From NCBI GenBank assembly GCA_035582835.1, contig JAYKAV010000112.1, forward strand, positions 3,414,102-3,478,101: 64,000 nt of DNA. The letters run 5' to 3'. A program made the position numbers and the translations under genes. This document shows positions 25,201-38,100 of this stretch, one piece after another. This DNA comes from Phoebastria nigripes (taxonomy: Eukaryota > Chordata > Aves > Procellariiformes > Diomedeidae). The notes beneath the pieces were generated by a model. That model was not told the origin of the DNA. It made no database searches and saw nothing but the letters and a program-made list of their open reading frames with translations. The stretch's first letter is position 1. Every line of letters starts with the position of its first letter.

Positions 25201-26228
25201 TAGGTTCATTTCTAATAAGTACTTGGTGAAGCAGCAGCACAGAGACTATGATGTGGAGTGGGGATATGCCTTTGATGTTCATCTGAATGCTTTCTATCCA
25301 CTTCTAGTCATTTTGCATTTTATCCAGCTGTTTTTCATCAACTGTAAGTAGAATATCTTGTGTGCTCTGCTTCAAAATCATGCTCTATCAAAACAGCTGA
25401 GAGCAGTTGTCTCTTTCAGATGTCATCATATCTGATTCTGTCATTGGGTATTTTGTTGGGAATACATTATGGCTGATTGCGATCGGCTATTACATCTATG
25501 TGACCTTCCTAGGATACAGTGGTAAGTAATGGCAACTTCTTTTTTATTTGTTTGACTAAAAACAAGAGCATGATTTTAGTCTATTAATTNGGTCTTAGTC
25601 TATTAATTTGTAAAGCAGAGGCTCAGCTGGGTGTCNAAGTAATTCTTTCTTGGTGGTAAAAGAAGTTTGATAGAAATTTACCAATCCATGTTTCCAGCTG
25701 GGTGGACATCTTAACCAAAGAATTTATATTTTTTCACCGTACCAACTTCCCTTCTTGTAATAGACCTGTAGCATCACAACTTCTTTTTCTTGTTCCTCTG
25801 TGAATCCACTTCAAAATGTTTGCACTGGATAAAAATTCTGTAGGGAGTTTAAGGCTATAGTTTTAGGTAAAACAGTTTCCCTGGGCATTACCTACCCCAG
25901 TTAACTCAAGTACTCTTAATCTGTGATAATGGTAGGACTAGTAGGGCTGAGATTACAAACCTGCCCTTNGAAGAAGGCTGGCAGAGCACTGCAATTTTTT
26001 CTTGCTATCTTTCTCCAAGGCTGTTCTATGTGAAGCACCTTTTATGAAAGAGCCCTACTTTATACTTGCTTCATTGTTGCTTCTGTTTCAGCATTGCCCT
26101 TTTTGAAGAACACAGCTATTCTTTTGTATCCATTTGCACTTCTCATCGTGCTCTATTTGATCTCATTAGCGTGTGGATGGAACTTCACCAAGATGCTTTG
26201 TTCCTTTTATAAATACAGAGTGAAATAA
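21976..26228 (+). CDS. UNC50: UNC50, UNC-50 family Golgi membrane protein (whole coding region, 5 coding exons)
   Basis: Join(21976..22255, 23161..23281, 25204..25343, 25420..25521, 26092..26228) gives 780 nt, 259 residues plus stop, equal to the human length. It reads as a close vertebrate UNC50: MLPTTSVNSRSQGNG at the start and LCSFYKYRVK at the end. UNC50 and its yeast relative Gmh1 are multi-pass membrane proteins of the Golgi and early secretory pathway. C. elegans unc-50 is needed for trafficking of nicotinic acetylcholine receptors. Hydrophobic segments are visible at about 83-103, 111-136, 163-184, 193-213 and 223-243, consistent with five membrane passes. The N-terminal 80 residues are basic and hydrophilic. 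All donors are gtgagt or gtaagt. The gene is divergent from COA5 and convergent with MGAT4A. Confidence 0.97.
22329..22342 (+). repeat. Short (CA)n microsatellite
   Basis: About seven CA units in UNC50 intron 1. Confidence 0.85.
23161..23281 (+). CDS. UNC50: UNC50 coding exon 2
   Basis: The 121 nt encode the end of membrane segment 1 and most of segment 2 (STVGFGFVLDMGFF to LLIATLMW). The acceptor is ctcctttcag and the donor gtaagt. The exon enters in phase 1 and leaves in phase 2. The preceding 905 nt intron carries a short (CA)n at about 22329-22342 and no other gene. Confidence 0.96.
24160..24320 (+). mobile_element. Old CR1/L3-like 3' fragment in UNC50 intron
   Basis: The segment reads like the widespread amniote CR1 3' tail. 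It opens with 'ccatctgacctactcctgtc', then 'gacagcagcc', 'atgcttcgggaa' and later 'ccagcaatttgtgacttggg', in the same order as that repeat. It is divergent and truncated at both ends. Assignment rests on pattern memory and needs a repeat-library comparison. Confidence 0.4.
25204..25343 (+). CDS. UNC50: UNC50 coding exon 3
   Basis: The 140 nt encode FISNKYLVKQQHRDYDVEWG through HFIQLFFIN: the loop after segment 2 and segment 3. The acceptor is catgtag, the donor gtaagt, and only 76 nt separate it from the next exon. The 1.9 kb intron before it (23282-25203) contains an old CR1-like fragment near 24.16-24.32 kb. Confidence 0.96.
25420..25521 (+). CDS. UNC50: UNC50 coding exon 4
   Basis: The 102 nt encode VIISDSVIGYFVGNTLW through YVTFLGYS, including membrane segment 4. 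The acceptor is ctctttcag and the donor gtaagt. The following 570 nt intron contains three single Ns and a short direct duplication (25576-25608). Confidence 0.96.
26092..26228 (+). CDS. UNC50: UNC50 coding exon 5 with stop codon
   Basis: The 137 nt encode ALPFLKNTAILLYPFALL through LCSFYKYRVK and TAA: membrane segment 5 and the short basic tail. The acceptor is ttctgtttcag. An AATAAA hexamer overlaps the stop codon at 26224-26229, and an ATTAAA follows at 26382. Confidence 0.96.
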
Positions 26229-26381
26229 AACCAGGACTTCATGTATCTAATGTTTATTTTGTTTTTATCTTATCTTAGCTGTCTTGACAGTAAAGAAAAA
26301 GTTAAGAACATTTTGTAAATGGTTGTAAATTTCTCTTTATTGTAGATAATTGTAAAAAAAGTTTGAAGTGTCCTTTTTTTA

Positions 26382-26387
26382 ATTAAA
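26382..26387 (+). other. Candidate UNC50 polyadenylation signal (ATTAAA)
   Basis: ATTAAA lies 154 nt past the UNC50 stop, after a U-rich stretch. Together with AATAAA at 26224-26229, which overlaps the stop codon, it gives two candidate ends. The second would leave a 3' UTR of about 170-180 nt. Which is used cannot be told from sequence. Confidence 0.45.
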
Positions 26388-26410
26388 ATATTTACAACAG
26401 TAAACATGTT

Positions 26411-29400
26411 AGTAATTTTGTTCAAATACTTTTGCAGTACATTCCTAAAAAGAAGTTACTTGTACATCTCTGTAGCTTAAATTTAACTGCACCAAGTCTA
26501 TTTAGCATAACTCTTACTGCAGATATTTTGTATGTACTGGCATAAGCTCTACATTATGAGGGTTTTAAGTGACACCAAAAAGCAGTTTTGTTTAAGAATA
26601 ATATTAGAATACCTTGCCTTGGGACTGTGTTAAAGTAGGGATCTTAATGGTGTTGCAATGGTAAAGCAACAACTGTCTCTAGATACAGAACTGTCCCCTC
26701 CTTTTGTGAAAGAACTTGAGAACAGATTTATTTTAATGACTACTTCAAATATACATGGACAACTCTGGCACACAGACGAAACAGTGATGAAAGGCACAAT
26801 TAACATGACCCATATCAGGTTTTCAAATATAGCAGCAAGTTTTTTAAACCCAGTCTCTAGCAGTCCTGTGGGTATTATTACATCCACCCTTATGAGTGGG
26901 GCAGGCTGATGAACACAAAAGGAAAGTACAACTTTAGTTTGGCTGCACGTGTGGGCTTGGGGCAATGCCTACAGCTGTAACATCCACAAGGCAGGAGTAT
27001 AAACTGACCGTCACAGACAATACCTTCTGGAAAAGGAAGATGACAGCTCTCCAAAGCGGAGTGCTCAGTATGGAACATGAGCACTAGGATTCAGTTTCCA
27101 AAACAACGCGAGAGTAAACTGGTTACAGTAAGACTCAATGTTTCAATACTAGAATTTGATCTCTAAGGAAAAACTATATTTATCTCAAAATACCAAATAT
27201 GCTGGCAGTGCATCTTACAGTACTGTGTGTTTCAGCCACTGTTAAGGCTTGAAGAGAATCGTGTTCCCCTCTCAGCAGACACTGAGCAACGTTCCCCTTT
27301 TAACAAGGAAAGCACTGAACCGCTGATCCACGGAAGGCAAAGGATTCCACCAGGACCTGCTCCCACCCTGGCTAACAGCACCAGCTCCTGTCCTGCAGGC
27401 AGCTGTAGCCTAACTGTACAACTTCTCCCTAACAGGAATCCTAGCACCAGTGATCACCCACTTCGGTTCAACAGTAAAAGTACTTCATATTTAGTGCCCT
27501 ATGGTGCTATACCATTGAAATAGGTGAAGGACTCACAGCCTGTGTACCTTCCCTTTAGAGATATCTAAGTTTGTCCCCTTGAAAGAAGGCTTCATCATTC
27601 TCAAAATTAAGCTACTTTACATTCTAGCTGCTCACTGTTTGCAGCAGCAATCAGCAAAACCCTTAAGAGACCACCAAGGTCAGAAAAGTGACACTCTCAA
27701 AGACTAATTCATCAAGTCTGGGGTGCCTTTTTTACATCAGCAATCAATGCTAGCCTGAAAACACCAGTTGTTTAATAGCCTTTCAGCATTATGCTGGTGA
27801 TTGTAAAGATGATTTAAAAACATCAGGGTTTTTTTCCCTTTCTACTAGCGTTACTTGCTTTAGCTTTTTCAGAATACATCCTTCCTAGTACAACAAATAT
27901 AGAACCTAGGGTTAATTTATTTCAGAGGAGCAAGGGTTGAACAGATTTAATTCTCCCCCAAGAATAAAATAGTATTTTCCCAGTTGGAAGCAACCTACAA
28001 ATTACTACAATACTTCATCTGGAGCAAATATTTCCAACAAAAAACAGAGATTACTGAAATGATAATATACTTGGGAAAAAAAGAAGGAAAAATGTTACAC
28101 AGTTGTTCAATTTTGCCAAAGACTAATCGCACTCCAGCCCATTCAAAGAATCGTGTATCACATGGGCAAAGTATAAATTGCTTTGCTCTAAACTGACTTA
28201 GGGTGTTTAAAAACTGCTTTTGAAATGAGCTAGGCAAGCAGCAATACAACAGAAGAGTCCAGTCTTNTACTGGTCCACAAATCATATGTTTATCTGCTTG
28301 AATTTTTCTAAACCATCTTTCAGTTAAGAAAAAACAAATGTATCTATATATTTTCTGTCAATGCAAATAAATGGTTGAGACGGCCTGCAAAAGCGCAAAG
28401 CCTTATACAATGCTTTAGAAACACTCTTTAATTAAAAAAATAAGAAGTGCTAATTTGGGACCACATCCTGTTCACATTATTTACAAAGTTTTCAGTAGGA
28501 CTACCCACTGAATGAGTAAAGCAAGATTATACTGACAGTCTTGTATTTCCTTGGTCCAGAGCAATCCTGATCAGCTCAGAAAAGCCAGCGCTCACATCAG
28601 CCAGTCTGTTTGGCATCCAGTATAAGAAGTTAAGAATAATTTGCCCAGATAATGAAGGTTTCTGGTAATGCCTTTGGTTTCACAAAAGTTCTCTTTTTTT
28701 GAAGCTTTCACAGCATCAGAAGGAGCTAATAGGATCATAGGACAATGCAGGTTATTTTGAACCACTTTCCATTATTTGATTACTATAAGATTCAGTAGCC
28801 TAGAGGGGATTTTTAAGGCCACAACAAAAATAACTTGAAATTAAATAAATGTAGGAAAAAACTTGCAAAAATTGGGTAATAGGTTTAAGATGCCGAGAGG
28901 AACTCTTGTCATAATACCGTAACTTACAGCTGAGACATGTGAAAGACACAAGCCCTGGAGTATACCCAGTCATAAACAGCGCCCGAGCTAATGACTGTTG
29001 AGCGAGACAGCCACAGCAGTCTTATTTCACCGTAATTCCAGGAAGGAGGCTTACACCACTTTGGCCTGACTTGGGGCTTGGAATTTGAAAGGTAGAANGC
29101 CCTAAATAGCTGTCTGTGGGGATAATTAGATAACAGATATTTTCACTGCTTTTTCTATATCTCAGCAAAATTTCCAAGCAAATTTGCAGTACTGTGTGAT
29201 TACACCAGGTCTGAATTTACCTGAATCTACAAACCGTAGTATGTATTAATGTGCCATGTTTATTTAGAGAGCATATAAGCTCAGGAACATTTAAAGTGGT
29301 AAAGCAGCCCAGAGTATTTCCAACTCCTGCTAGTACAATGTAATAAAAATGCAACAATCTTTAAAAAAAAACCCACATATTTTACCAAGCACTAGTTAAT

Positions 29401-32092
29401 TTGTTGTCTTTGATAAATTTCATCTCAACATTTTTGAGAACTAAATATACTGGTAACACCAGATTCCTGCAATCAATGTGGTAAGGGTTCTATATATTTA
29501 GGTATATTAGCAATGATTCATCTTAGCTACTGTGAAACACCAGGAACAGTGATGCTTTGAGAATAAGCACACAGCTTGCTTAGCAAGTGGTACCAGTAAA
29601 CTTTTGAACTCATGGAAAAAGATGGAAGTCACTGTCAGCAAAACTACTTATATTAAGAAACTGCAATATCTAACATATTTCTGCAATCTAAACTGTAATA
29701 AATAGCTATAGTTGAAATTACTTGCATCATCCATTCACAGGCACAGCTAGAAGAAAACCTAAATACTTTCTTAGACCTTTGCTAGCTAATGTGTGATAAA
29801 AGCCATTGCATGGGAATAATTTGATGGCATGGCATTATACATATAACAAACTGGGCTGTGGCACCACTATAGGCTAGATTCACACAGGATTCTGAGCCTA
29901 TTCACCCACGTTCCTAAATCCAAGAATAAACTCCATTTATGAGGCCAGCGCTTAGCTTATGCCCAGTCTCTATGGGCAAGACGAGCTTTCCAAGTAACAT
30001 TTTATTTACACCATCTGATGCAATCAGAAAAAAGTAAACAAGGCCTGCCTGGTAGCTTTCTACTTTTCTTCAACTTACACCAGTCAGTCTAAACCGAAGG
30101 TCTTATCTCCGTGAACAAATTTTGTCTTCCCTGTGTCCTCAGACAACACAGCTAAAACAAAAGAACCATGGTCTGTAGAAGCAGTTAAGCTCTTAAACTT
30201 GAATATTGCTGAACTGTCAAAGCTACGACACAATTTTCCAACACGGCAGAAGAAAAGACACGTTGACTCTATATCCCAGTGGCGATGGCTTTCAGCTTGC
30301 AGTGCTGGAGAGTCAGGTTTAGGCTCCTGCTCCTTATAAATATTCATGAAAAAGAGGCCAAATCTATTAGTAGAATTTTCATGCTGGAGATACGAATTTA
30401 AGATCCCCGCTCTAGATCAGGGATCCCACAACAGGTTTTGCACATCTGTACCCTGCCCACAAAGATGTTAGGGATAACGGAGTTTTATTGCCACAGGGAA
30501 AACTGGACCAGCTTTCGAGATGTCAGTTCCAGGAGGCCGGTTCACAGCACATCTGAGAATCCCCAAGCCAGGGTAGATGCCTCCCTCCAGTGTCAATCAG
30601 GCACTTNGTTCCTATTAAAGAGAGGAATTTCTGCCTCTCTTCTTCCTGACCATTTCTGACTGGGTAACTTAAATCTTCCCACGCCTGTGTCCTTACACAT
30701 AAGCACCTAAGCAGAAGGACTCTTAGGAGCAGCGGCAGCATTAGTACTGCAACAACCCCACTCTGGATTTAATGCAAACCACTTTCTGTTCCTGACGGAG
30801 TTTCTGATTCATTTAAGATCACTGTTGTTTCCCTTGAAACAAAAAGGCAGGGTACTAACTTGAGGCCAAATTCAGTTCCTATTAAAAGTCAGTGCGAGTT
30901 ACTACACTGATGAATAAAGGAGTCAAACTGAAACCTTGTTCTTGAACAATGGAAGAAAATAAAAATAAACCACAACTACTCACTGTAATGTATCTAAAAT
31001 AAACACTGCAATAACAGAACTTTTTAAAAGGAGACCTCTGTAGATCAAATGTATCTAATTACTATTAATTCTTTTGATAAAAGGTAACCTCTGTCACTCC
31101 AAAGCAAAGCTGAAGAATGATTTTTTTCAGTACAGAAAATGAATTTGTCCAGGCTAGGAAATGTCTACAAAGATTTTTAGAAAGAACTGTTTGGAATTGA
31201 AAAAAATTCTTCTAAAATGCAATGGATTCAATCTAAAATCACTGCAGATTTAGTACATAATATGAAACAAGACATTTCAGCATGCTTTTTATGTGGCTAC
31301 AAACTGTACATAGTGGAATTTCATAGCCCCAAAGAATAATGCTGTTCAGAACTCTGTTAATGCCTCTGAACATCATTCAGATTCTGTGTACAAAACTACA
31401 TAATTTAGAAACTTAATCTAGGTTTTTTTAAACATGGCAGTATATTTGAAATATGGTATTAATTTATGTTTGCATCTCCAAAGAAAAATGTAGAAAGATA
31501 ACTTAAACTAGAGAATTCATAAAAAAACCTATATCAATTTAAAATTTTACTGCATAAAAATATGTACTTTTCAAATTATTTTAATAAATTAAATATCCCT
31601 AACATTTTTAATATATATCCCTGACAGTCTACAAAAGAGGGTTCTTGTTATAGAAAATAAATGGAACTCCGAAAGTACCCCCTTCATAAAACATATTTAA
31701 CAATAATTATATTTTTTTTCTTCTTCAAGGAATGTAACAATATGTACAACTTCTCTATATTACTATACTATCAAAATAGTACAGGTTAAGCGTAGCAGGG
31801 TTCTGTAACCATAAGATGGTAAAGTCACATTGAAGTGGAGGACAACTTAGGCCTCAGACGAACGTTATCAGTGTGGAGCATCAGTTTCTGGATGGATCAG
31901 ATAAGAAGGGGTAAATACAATCTTCTCATCTACAGTAGATTTCACAAGAGGTAGAGTTCAAGTGAAAATGAAAGAAATTTGGAGTAAGGTGCATGCTTAG
32001 TATTTTCAATTCGTGACTTGCTAAGGATGTCAGATTTTATAGGAAAAGTTTTCAAGGATTCTTTCTTTTTCCTCTAACGCAGATTTCCACGA
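26411..32092. other. UNC50-MGAT4A interval including the MGAT4A 3' UTR
   Basis: There are no coding exons. The right-hand part is MGAT4A 3' UTR running leftward from 32092. Several minus-strand AATAAA hexamers (for example about 30484-30489, 30001-30006 and 29259-29264) are candidate ends, and none is decisive. A short stretch at about 28726-28770 faintly resembles the 3' end of a CR1 element. Convergent UNC50 transcripts should end near 26.25-26.41 kb. Confidence 0.5.
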
Positions 32093-32119
32093 TCAGTTTG
32101 TAATCTTTTTAATATGAAT
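32093..32119 (-). CDS. MGAT4A: MGAT4A final coding exon with stop
   Basis: The 27 nt encode IHIKKITN and TGA after acceptor tatttcag, the expected C-terminus of the protein. The exon continues as 3' UTR to the left. Confidence 0.93.
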   Translation of the reverse strand: MHIKKITN

Positions 32120-35100
32120 CTGAAATAGAGAATCAGAAAAAAAGAAGTCATGTTTTCGGGTATTACATTTCTCAGCAATAAGAGGTAACTGTTTTCAGTG
32201 TTAGCCAAAATTTTGAGCTTCAACATACTGACAGAATGAAGAAATCTCACATTTGCTGGTTGTATTTTTAAAAGGTTATACCACTTCTCACCTCATTCAG
32301 AATTGCCCAAACTGCTGAATTTTGTATCACTGAAAGCCGGAATGATGAAATAGGGTTTAGGCTGGGGTCAACTGTTCCTTCAGCTACACCATTTTCAAAT
32401 TTCCCTGCAAAAGAAGCAAGATTGATCCTCAATCAACTCCTGTTCAACAAACTAAAGTACAAAATCTGTGTCCAGAAAAATGTACCTGTAGTATCACAAT
32501 TCACAGGTGAAACCTATTGCTGGTGGCTGTAGGGTTGACTGGTGTCATTCCCGAAACGAAAGACAGCCAGTGATTTTTGATGTCAGATTCAGCTTTGCAG
32601 CAAACAAGATGGGGCGTGTCATCAGAGCACACCGATCTGAACAGGATTACACGTAGGAATAAAAACTTTGGAACTGTCTAAGGGTATGAGCACCTCAAAC
32701 TCTGGGAAGATTTTGGCGCAGATTTTCATTTAATATCATGGAACTAAACATGGAGCCCCTGGCTTATGTGTTTTCAAGGAGGATTAAGGACAAGGGCTAT
32801 CATTCCTGCATAATGTATTCCTATTTAAAGGATCTTCAATTATATTACAATGAATAAGAATCCAATTTAAAAGCCCAGTTAGACGTTGCACTTAAAACAT
32901 ATACACAGCAACTGCAATTCATTAAGATGAAGAAACTTGCTTTTGTTATAACAGGGATGCCCAACCTATGTCCAGCAAGCTAAATACAATCCACGAGTAA
33001 AATTTCTCTTCCTTGACAACAGGTATCCTGGCACCTTCCCCAACTGCCACTTGGCTATGGAAGTGCCAATCTCATCCCATGACGAGACAGCTGATTGTCT
33101 GTAGGGTGGGTTCAAATCCAGGCCAAGCACAACAGCTCACACAGAGGCACTCGTGCAGCCACAGGACAGAAGAGGTGATCTTACACAACCTGGAAATGCC
33201 TCTACAATAATCTAGGTGATAGATCCTGGCAGAGAAGTTGGATGTAGCTGCACTACAACTGAGAGTCACAACTAGATCTTTGTTTAGTACATCAGTCTCA
33301 GAAAAGAAATATTGGAAACAATATTAAGTAAAGCCTACAAGTCATGTACCCAAAAAAGAATGATCAAAACTCAGTTTTAGGTATGTTTTGGTTTTAATGA
33401 AAATGTCTCAACTGTTGCAATAGTAACAATACACATTTCTTTCTACTGTGACATACCTATCCTGAAGTAACCATCCTCTAAGCGTTTGTCTTTGGTTTCT
33501 TTGCTTAATACCAGTTCTTCATTCTAGAACAACAAAGCACAAATGAGATCATTTATTTTGACATATGACTTTGCCAGGGAATGACAAATGTGTGTGCACT
33601 CTTGTTATATATTCAGCATCCATCTTTTCTAAATAATTATGAACCAGCCTAGAATAGTTATTTATAGCCTTAGACAAGCCAATACAAAAAAAGAAAAAGC
33701 AGCAGTGTTCCAGAACTGAATGGTATTTGGCTTCAAGTAGAAAAAAGAAGTACTTTAAGTGCCCCATGTAACTTGCACGTTAACTGCCATGTGAACAGAA
33801 TACAAAGCAGATACTGGCAGACACAGTAGAAGAAAAGCAAAGGCAGGATCTTGCCGCCTTCTCCTATAGTCGAACCAGAGATTTCTCTCAGGACACATGA
33901 AACTTACAGCGTACTTTCTGATGTAAGAATTTGGGCGAGATGAAAAGCCATCAGACCAGCGAGGGAAGCACTGCAATTATCACTGCCTCACTAAAAAGGG
34001 ATGGGTATCAATGAGTTTCTTTAATAAGCACAGAGAAATGAGATTGTAGACCAGAGCTTCAAAAACAGCTGGAAAATTACAACCAGAATCACATGATCCA
34101 ATACTAAAAGACCCACTGTAAGAATTTCCTAGGAATCAATTAAAAATGCTTGACAAAACAGGAGATTAAATCCATCAGCTTTTTTTTTTTTTTTTTTTTA
34201 ATTCCTACTTTTAAGGGAGGCTGCTGAAAAAGTGGTGGGTTTTTTTGGTTTTGGGGTTTTTTTGGGTTTTTTTGGTTGGTTGGTTGGTTGGTTTTTTCAA
34301 GTGTGTTGCTTGAGTCCCAGACAAATCCAGTCTGGGGGCACTCTGGTTTCTAAGGGTTGTTTTTCGTTTTTCTGAATTCTGCTTAGGGAGGATCAGGGTC
34401 GAAGTACCTGAATGGGCTTCCAGCTCTACTGAAGTCCATGGTGGAGAAATTGTTCCCTCAGGACAGTACCTATCATTCTGCAGCTGCTGTCCTCATATTG
34501 GTGACATTTTCTGCTGACACCAATGGCTTAGGAACAGGCAAGATGCAGAATTTCCTGTTCACCTTTTCACAAATTGTGTCAATAGCAATGGAAGCTCAGT
34601 AGCATTACTTGCTTAAGGGATGCTCCAGTTTGAGCGACATTTCACAGCCAAGTATAGCCAAAAAAGAGATGCTTGATGCACATTTTTTCTCATCATCTTG
34701 TGCATTCTTGTGGTATCTTGGGCACAGATGAAGTGAGGGCTGCTGCTGTTTTTTGTGGTTGAATATATTTCCAAAGGTCTTGAGAAACAAAACCCATAAA
34801 TCTTATAATATGATATAATATCCCACGTATCGTGTTGTATAATTAGAATCAAACTGACAAACTTCTTTTTAGGGGTGAGGGTGGTCAGAAATTCCTATTT
34901 TTGCTCGCTCCCAGGAAGGCAGACTGCAAGAATGGAGAAGTGAACTCCTCCATGATCGTTTACTTTTTTTTTTAAAAAGAGATTCAGCATATGGTAATTT
35001 AGGCACAGATTTCAAGATACCTACACCAGGTGTATGGGAGAAGGTAGAAATACTTTGCTATTTTAATACTAAATAAAATAAACTTGTCTGAAGCAGTATC

Positions 35101-38100
35101 TTAATCCTCTGACAGAGTTTTGTGATATAAATGGTTAGCTATAATATCTAGTTGAAGAAAAAGAACCCAAAGAACCCATACCATCTGGCTTCAAGCAGGA
35201 ATATACTTTAGATAGTGTAGTGCCCTCCTGAGATAAAACTCAGACTGATTTGGGGNGGGGGGGGGGGAGGAGAGAATCAGTAATCAGGAGAAAGGAACAC
35301 ATTTGGCTTAAGAGTCCAGATATTTCAATATCTAGTAAGGTTTGGATGTGTGTCAATTCCCGAACCAAGACTTTTTTACTAAGTCAAAAAGCAGACTGAC
35401 TTAGCTTTCCCATTTTCCAAAATACACAGGAGAGGGAAGATTGGTTATTTTTTTGTTTTAAATAGTAGCAGTGAATTGGAAGAAAATGAGCTTGTTCACC
35501 TCCAAATTACCAACAGTACTTGCAGCAGACTGCACTCTGAATGAACATCTGAATAGTTACTATAGTTTTCTGTTAATAGATCCAAGTAAAAAAAGAAAAA
35601 AATATGAGAGCATCAGAGCATCAAGATCCTACGTTAAAAAAAGAAGCATTCATGTCTCCCTCATCCTGTTAAAAATGTGAATAAAATTAGGAGGTTTTGC
35701 TTTTATCCTATAATGGAGAAGACACAAATCAATAAATTCATACCTGAAAAGGCAAAACTTCCACAGTTGTGTTTAGAAGTATGTCTCCTGGGTGCTCTGG
35801 ATTGCCACTGTGAAACAAGTACCTATAAATGAAAAGAGAAAAATAAAACGGTCTACATACATCAGTCAGAATTAGCTAAGTTACCATCTTACATGCTAAT
35901 AGTCACATTACGGATGTTACAATGATAAATGTAACTTTTATACTGGACCTACATCAGCTGGCGATAAGAAATGAAAGATGGTTTCACATACTACTGTAAT
36001 TGAAAGGGCTGAAGTTTTGCATTTTTTAAAGAGTAGCTGGGCAATATTTTGCTTAGAAAGGTACTTTCCATAATCTGATCTTGACAGATTGCATTATACA
36101 AAGTGACCAACACTGTAGTCATTATTGCCTGGCATGTACTTCTATCACCTCCAGAAGCAGGAGCCCTGCCTTCCCTCAGCCTCTCCCCATCGCTCTCCAC
36201 CATGCACCACCCCCTCCTCATGCCCACAGGATGAACTCTGCAGATCCCCTCTGAACCAATTCTGGGAACTTATCCAAGTCAACATTTTGCCAGGCCAGTT
36301 TTCCCCAAGACCAGCTCTCCACTCTGGTTCATTGCAAAGTCTCATTAATGACTGTGCCAGGAATTCCCAACCCATATCCACACCTTAATGTTAGCTGAAT
36401 TCAAACTTCTATTCCAAAGACAGATTTATTTTTTTTAAAACAAAAGCATATGTTTTGATGTGTATACACACAGAGAAAAGGACCTTTTTTTTTTTTTTAT
36501 ACCTTTACAAAGTCCCCATTACCCTCATTCAGTTGTGCATTTAATGAAATTTCTCTTTTTTTTTTAAATGGGACAGAGTAAATATGTTTAAAACTGTAAC
36601 AAAACCATCCCTATACATATCAAGCAGTGAAGTGCAAGTGCTCGAATTCTAGCTGCCCACTCTCAAACAGATTTTGCAGTACTACACATGTGTAGATAAT
36701 GTTACAAAAGACACAGTTTAATTCCTCTTTCTTTATATATAACACAAACTTCATATTCTTTTGAATACGTATTATGTAAACAAGTAACAATATTTTTTAC
36801 CACTAGGTGGTATCAATGCTTGAAAAATTGTTCATTTCTTACCATTTTTTCTAGTGGACCACAGAGTTTATTCAGATTACTGTCAAAAACTACCTAGATA
36901 TTACACCTACTCAGATGCCACTTTTAACAAGTGTATTTTACTTTTAATACGTTTAAATGAATATGTAAAAATCTATCAACACATTTCAAACCTTTCTTCA
37001 ATTGGAACTTAGCGAAATTAACAGTAAGCACCATCTTCGACATTAAATACATCACCAGCCAGGGACAAAATTAGTTCAGAAATTATCACTTGATTAAAAT
37101 TACAAACATTAGCTCAATTTGCAATTTATTAAGACATAATTGGAGATGTAAATTCCAGTTTGTTTTTATCCAGTATGTCTGAAGCCAGGTAAGTACTTGC
37201 CATTAATCCATACTCCATAGCTACAAGACAAGAAGTAGAAGAAAACAGAGCGCTCTGACCCTGACTTAGAAATGTCTGTGATTCCAAAATGATTGAACTG
37301 CAAACCAAAACTTGATTCAGTAAGCTTCAGCATTGTATGTGCTTCAAGAAAAATAATTTCCCCACCATAGTTTAATGTAAAGGTTAGTTAATTCTAAAGT
37401 ACACAAGCTACCTAAAACATCCACAGTTCTTCCAAGAAAAATCTTGGCAGTTTTTCTAAACATTAGTGACATTTAAAAAACCCCAAAGACTTAATTATCC
37501 TTTCTAGGAAGATGCCTTTATATTCTGCTGTCTTCTGACCTAGCAGATCTAACTTGCCATCCTTTAGTCTGTCAGATATCCTAATCATTACTGGGAATTT
37601 TTCTCTTGAAAAGACTGAAAATTCTGAGGAGACTTATTTTAAAATGCAAGTGATCAAACACATCTAAGGTGCTGCCATCAAACGCTCCAACCAAACCACA
37701 GACACAGTGCTTCTCGTTAGTGCTTTCTAGTTCACAAATCTTATTTCTGAGAAGACACACCTAAAAAGCCACAAAGAAACTCCTTGTGATCTGCGATCAC
37801 TGTGCTCTCAATGAACAATAATGGTTTTGGGATGTTTGGTTGGTTTTGGGGGGGGCAGGTGGGGAGGAGGGCGAAAGTGGTGGTGGTGGGTTGGTTTTTT
37901 GTTTGTTTGTGGGGGTTTGGTTTTTTTGGGGGGGGGGGGTATTTATTTATTTGGATTTTGTTTATTTTTAAAAACAACCCTGCACCCATACAACCATAGC
38001 CAACCATTTCTCCTACTGTGCTCTCAACTTTTGAAACCGAAGTGTGGTTTCCTCCCCCCAGCAGTTATCACTCCATTAGGGCAATGCACTCAAAAGTTGG

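Noticed and set aside
32952..32966. CAGGGATGCCCAACC, resembling a hAT (Charlie-type) terminal repeat
   Set aside because: No matching inverted end or 8 bp target-site duplication was found nearby. One end alone is not enough.
33105..33125. Perfect tRNA-type B box (GGTTCAAATCC) in an MGAT4A intron
   Set aside because: No cloverleaf, A box or acceptor stem can be drawn around it, and no SINE body is recognised.
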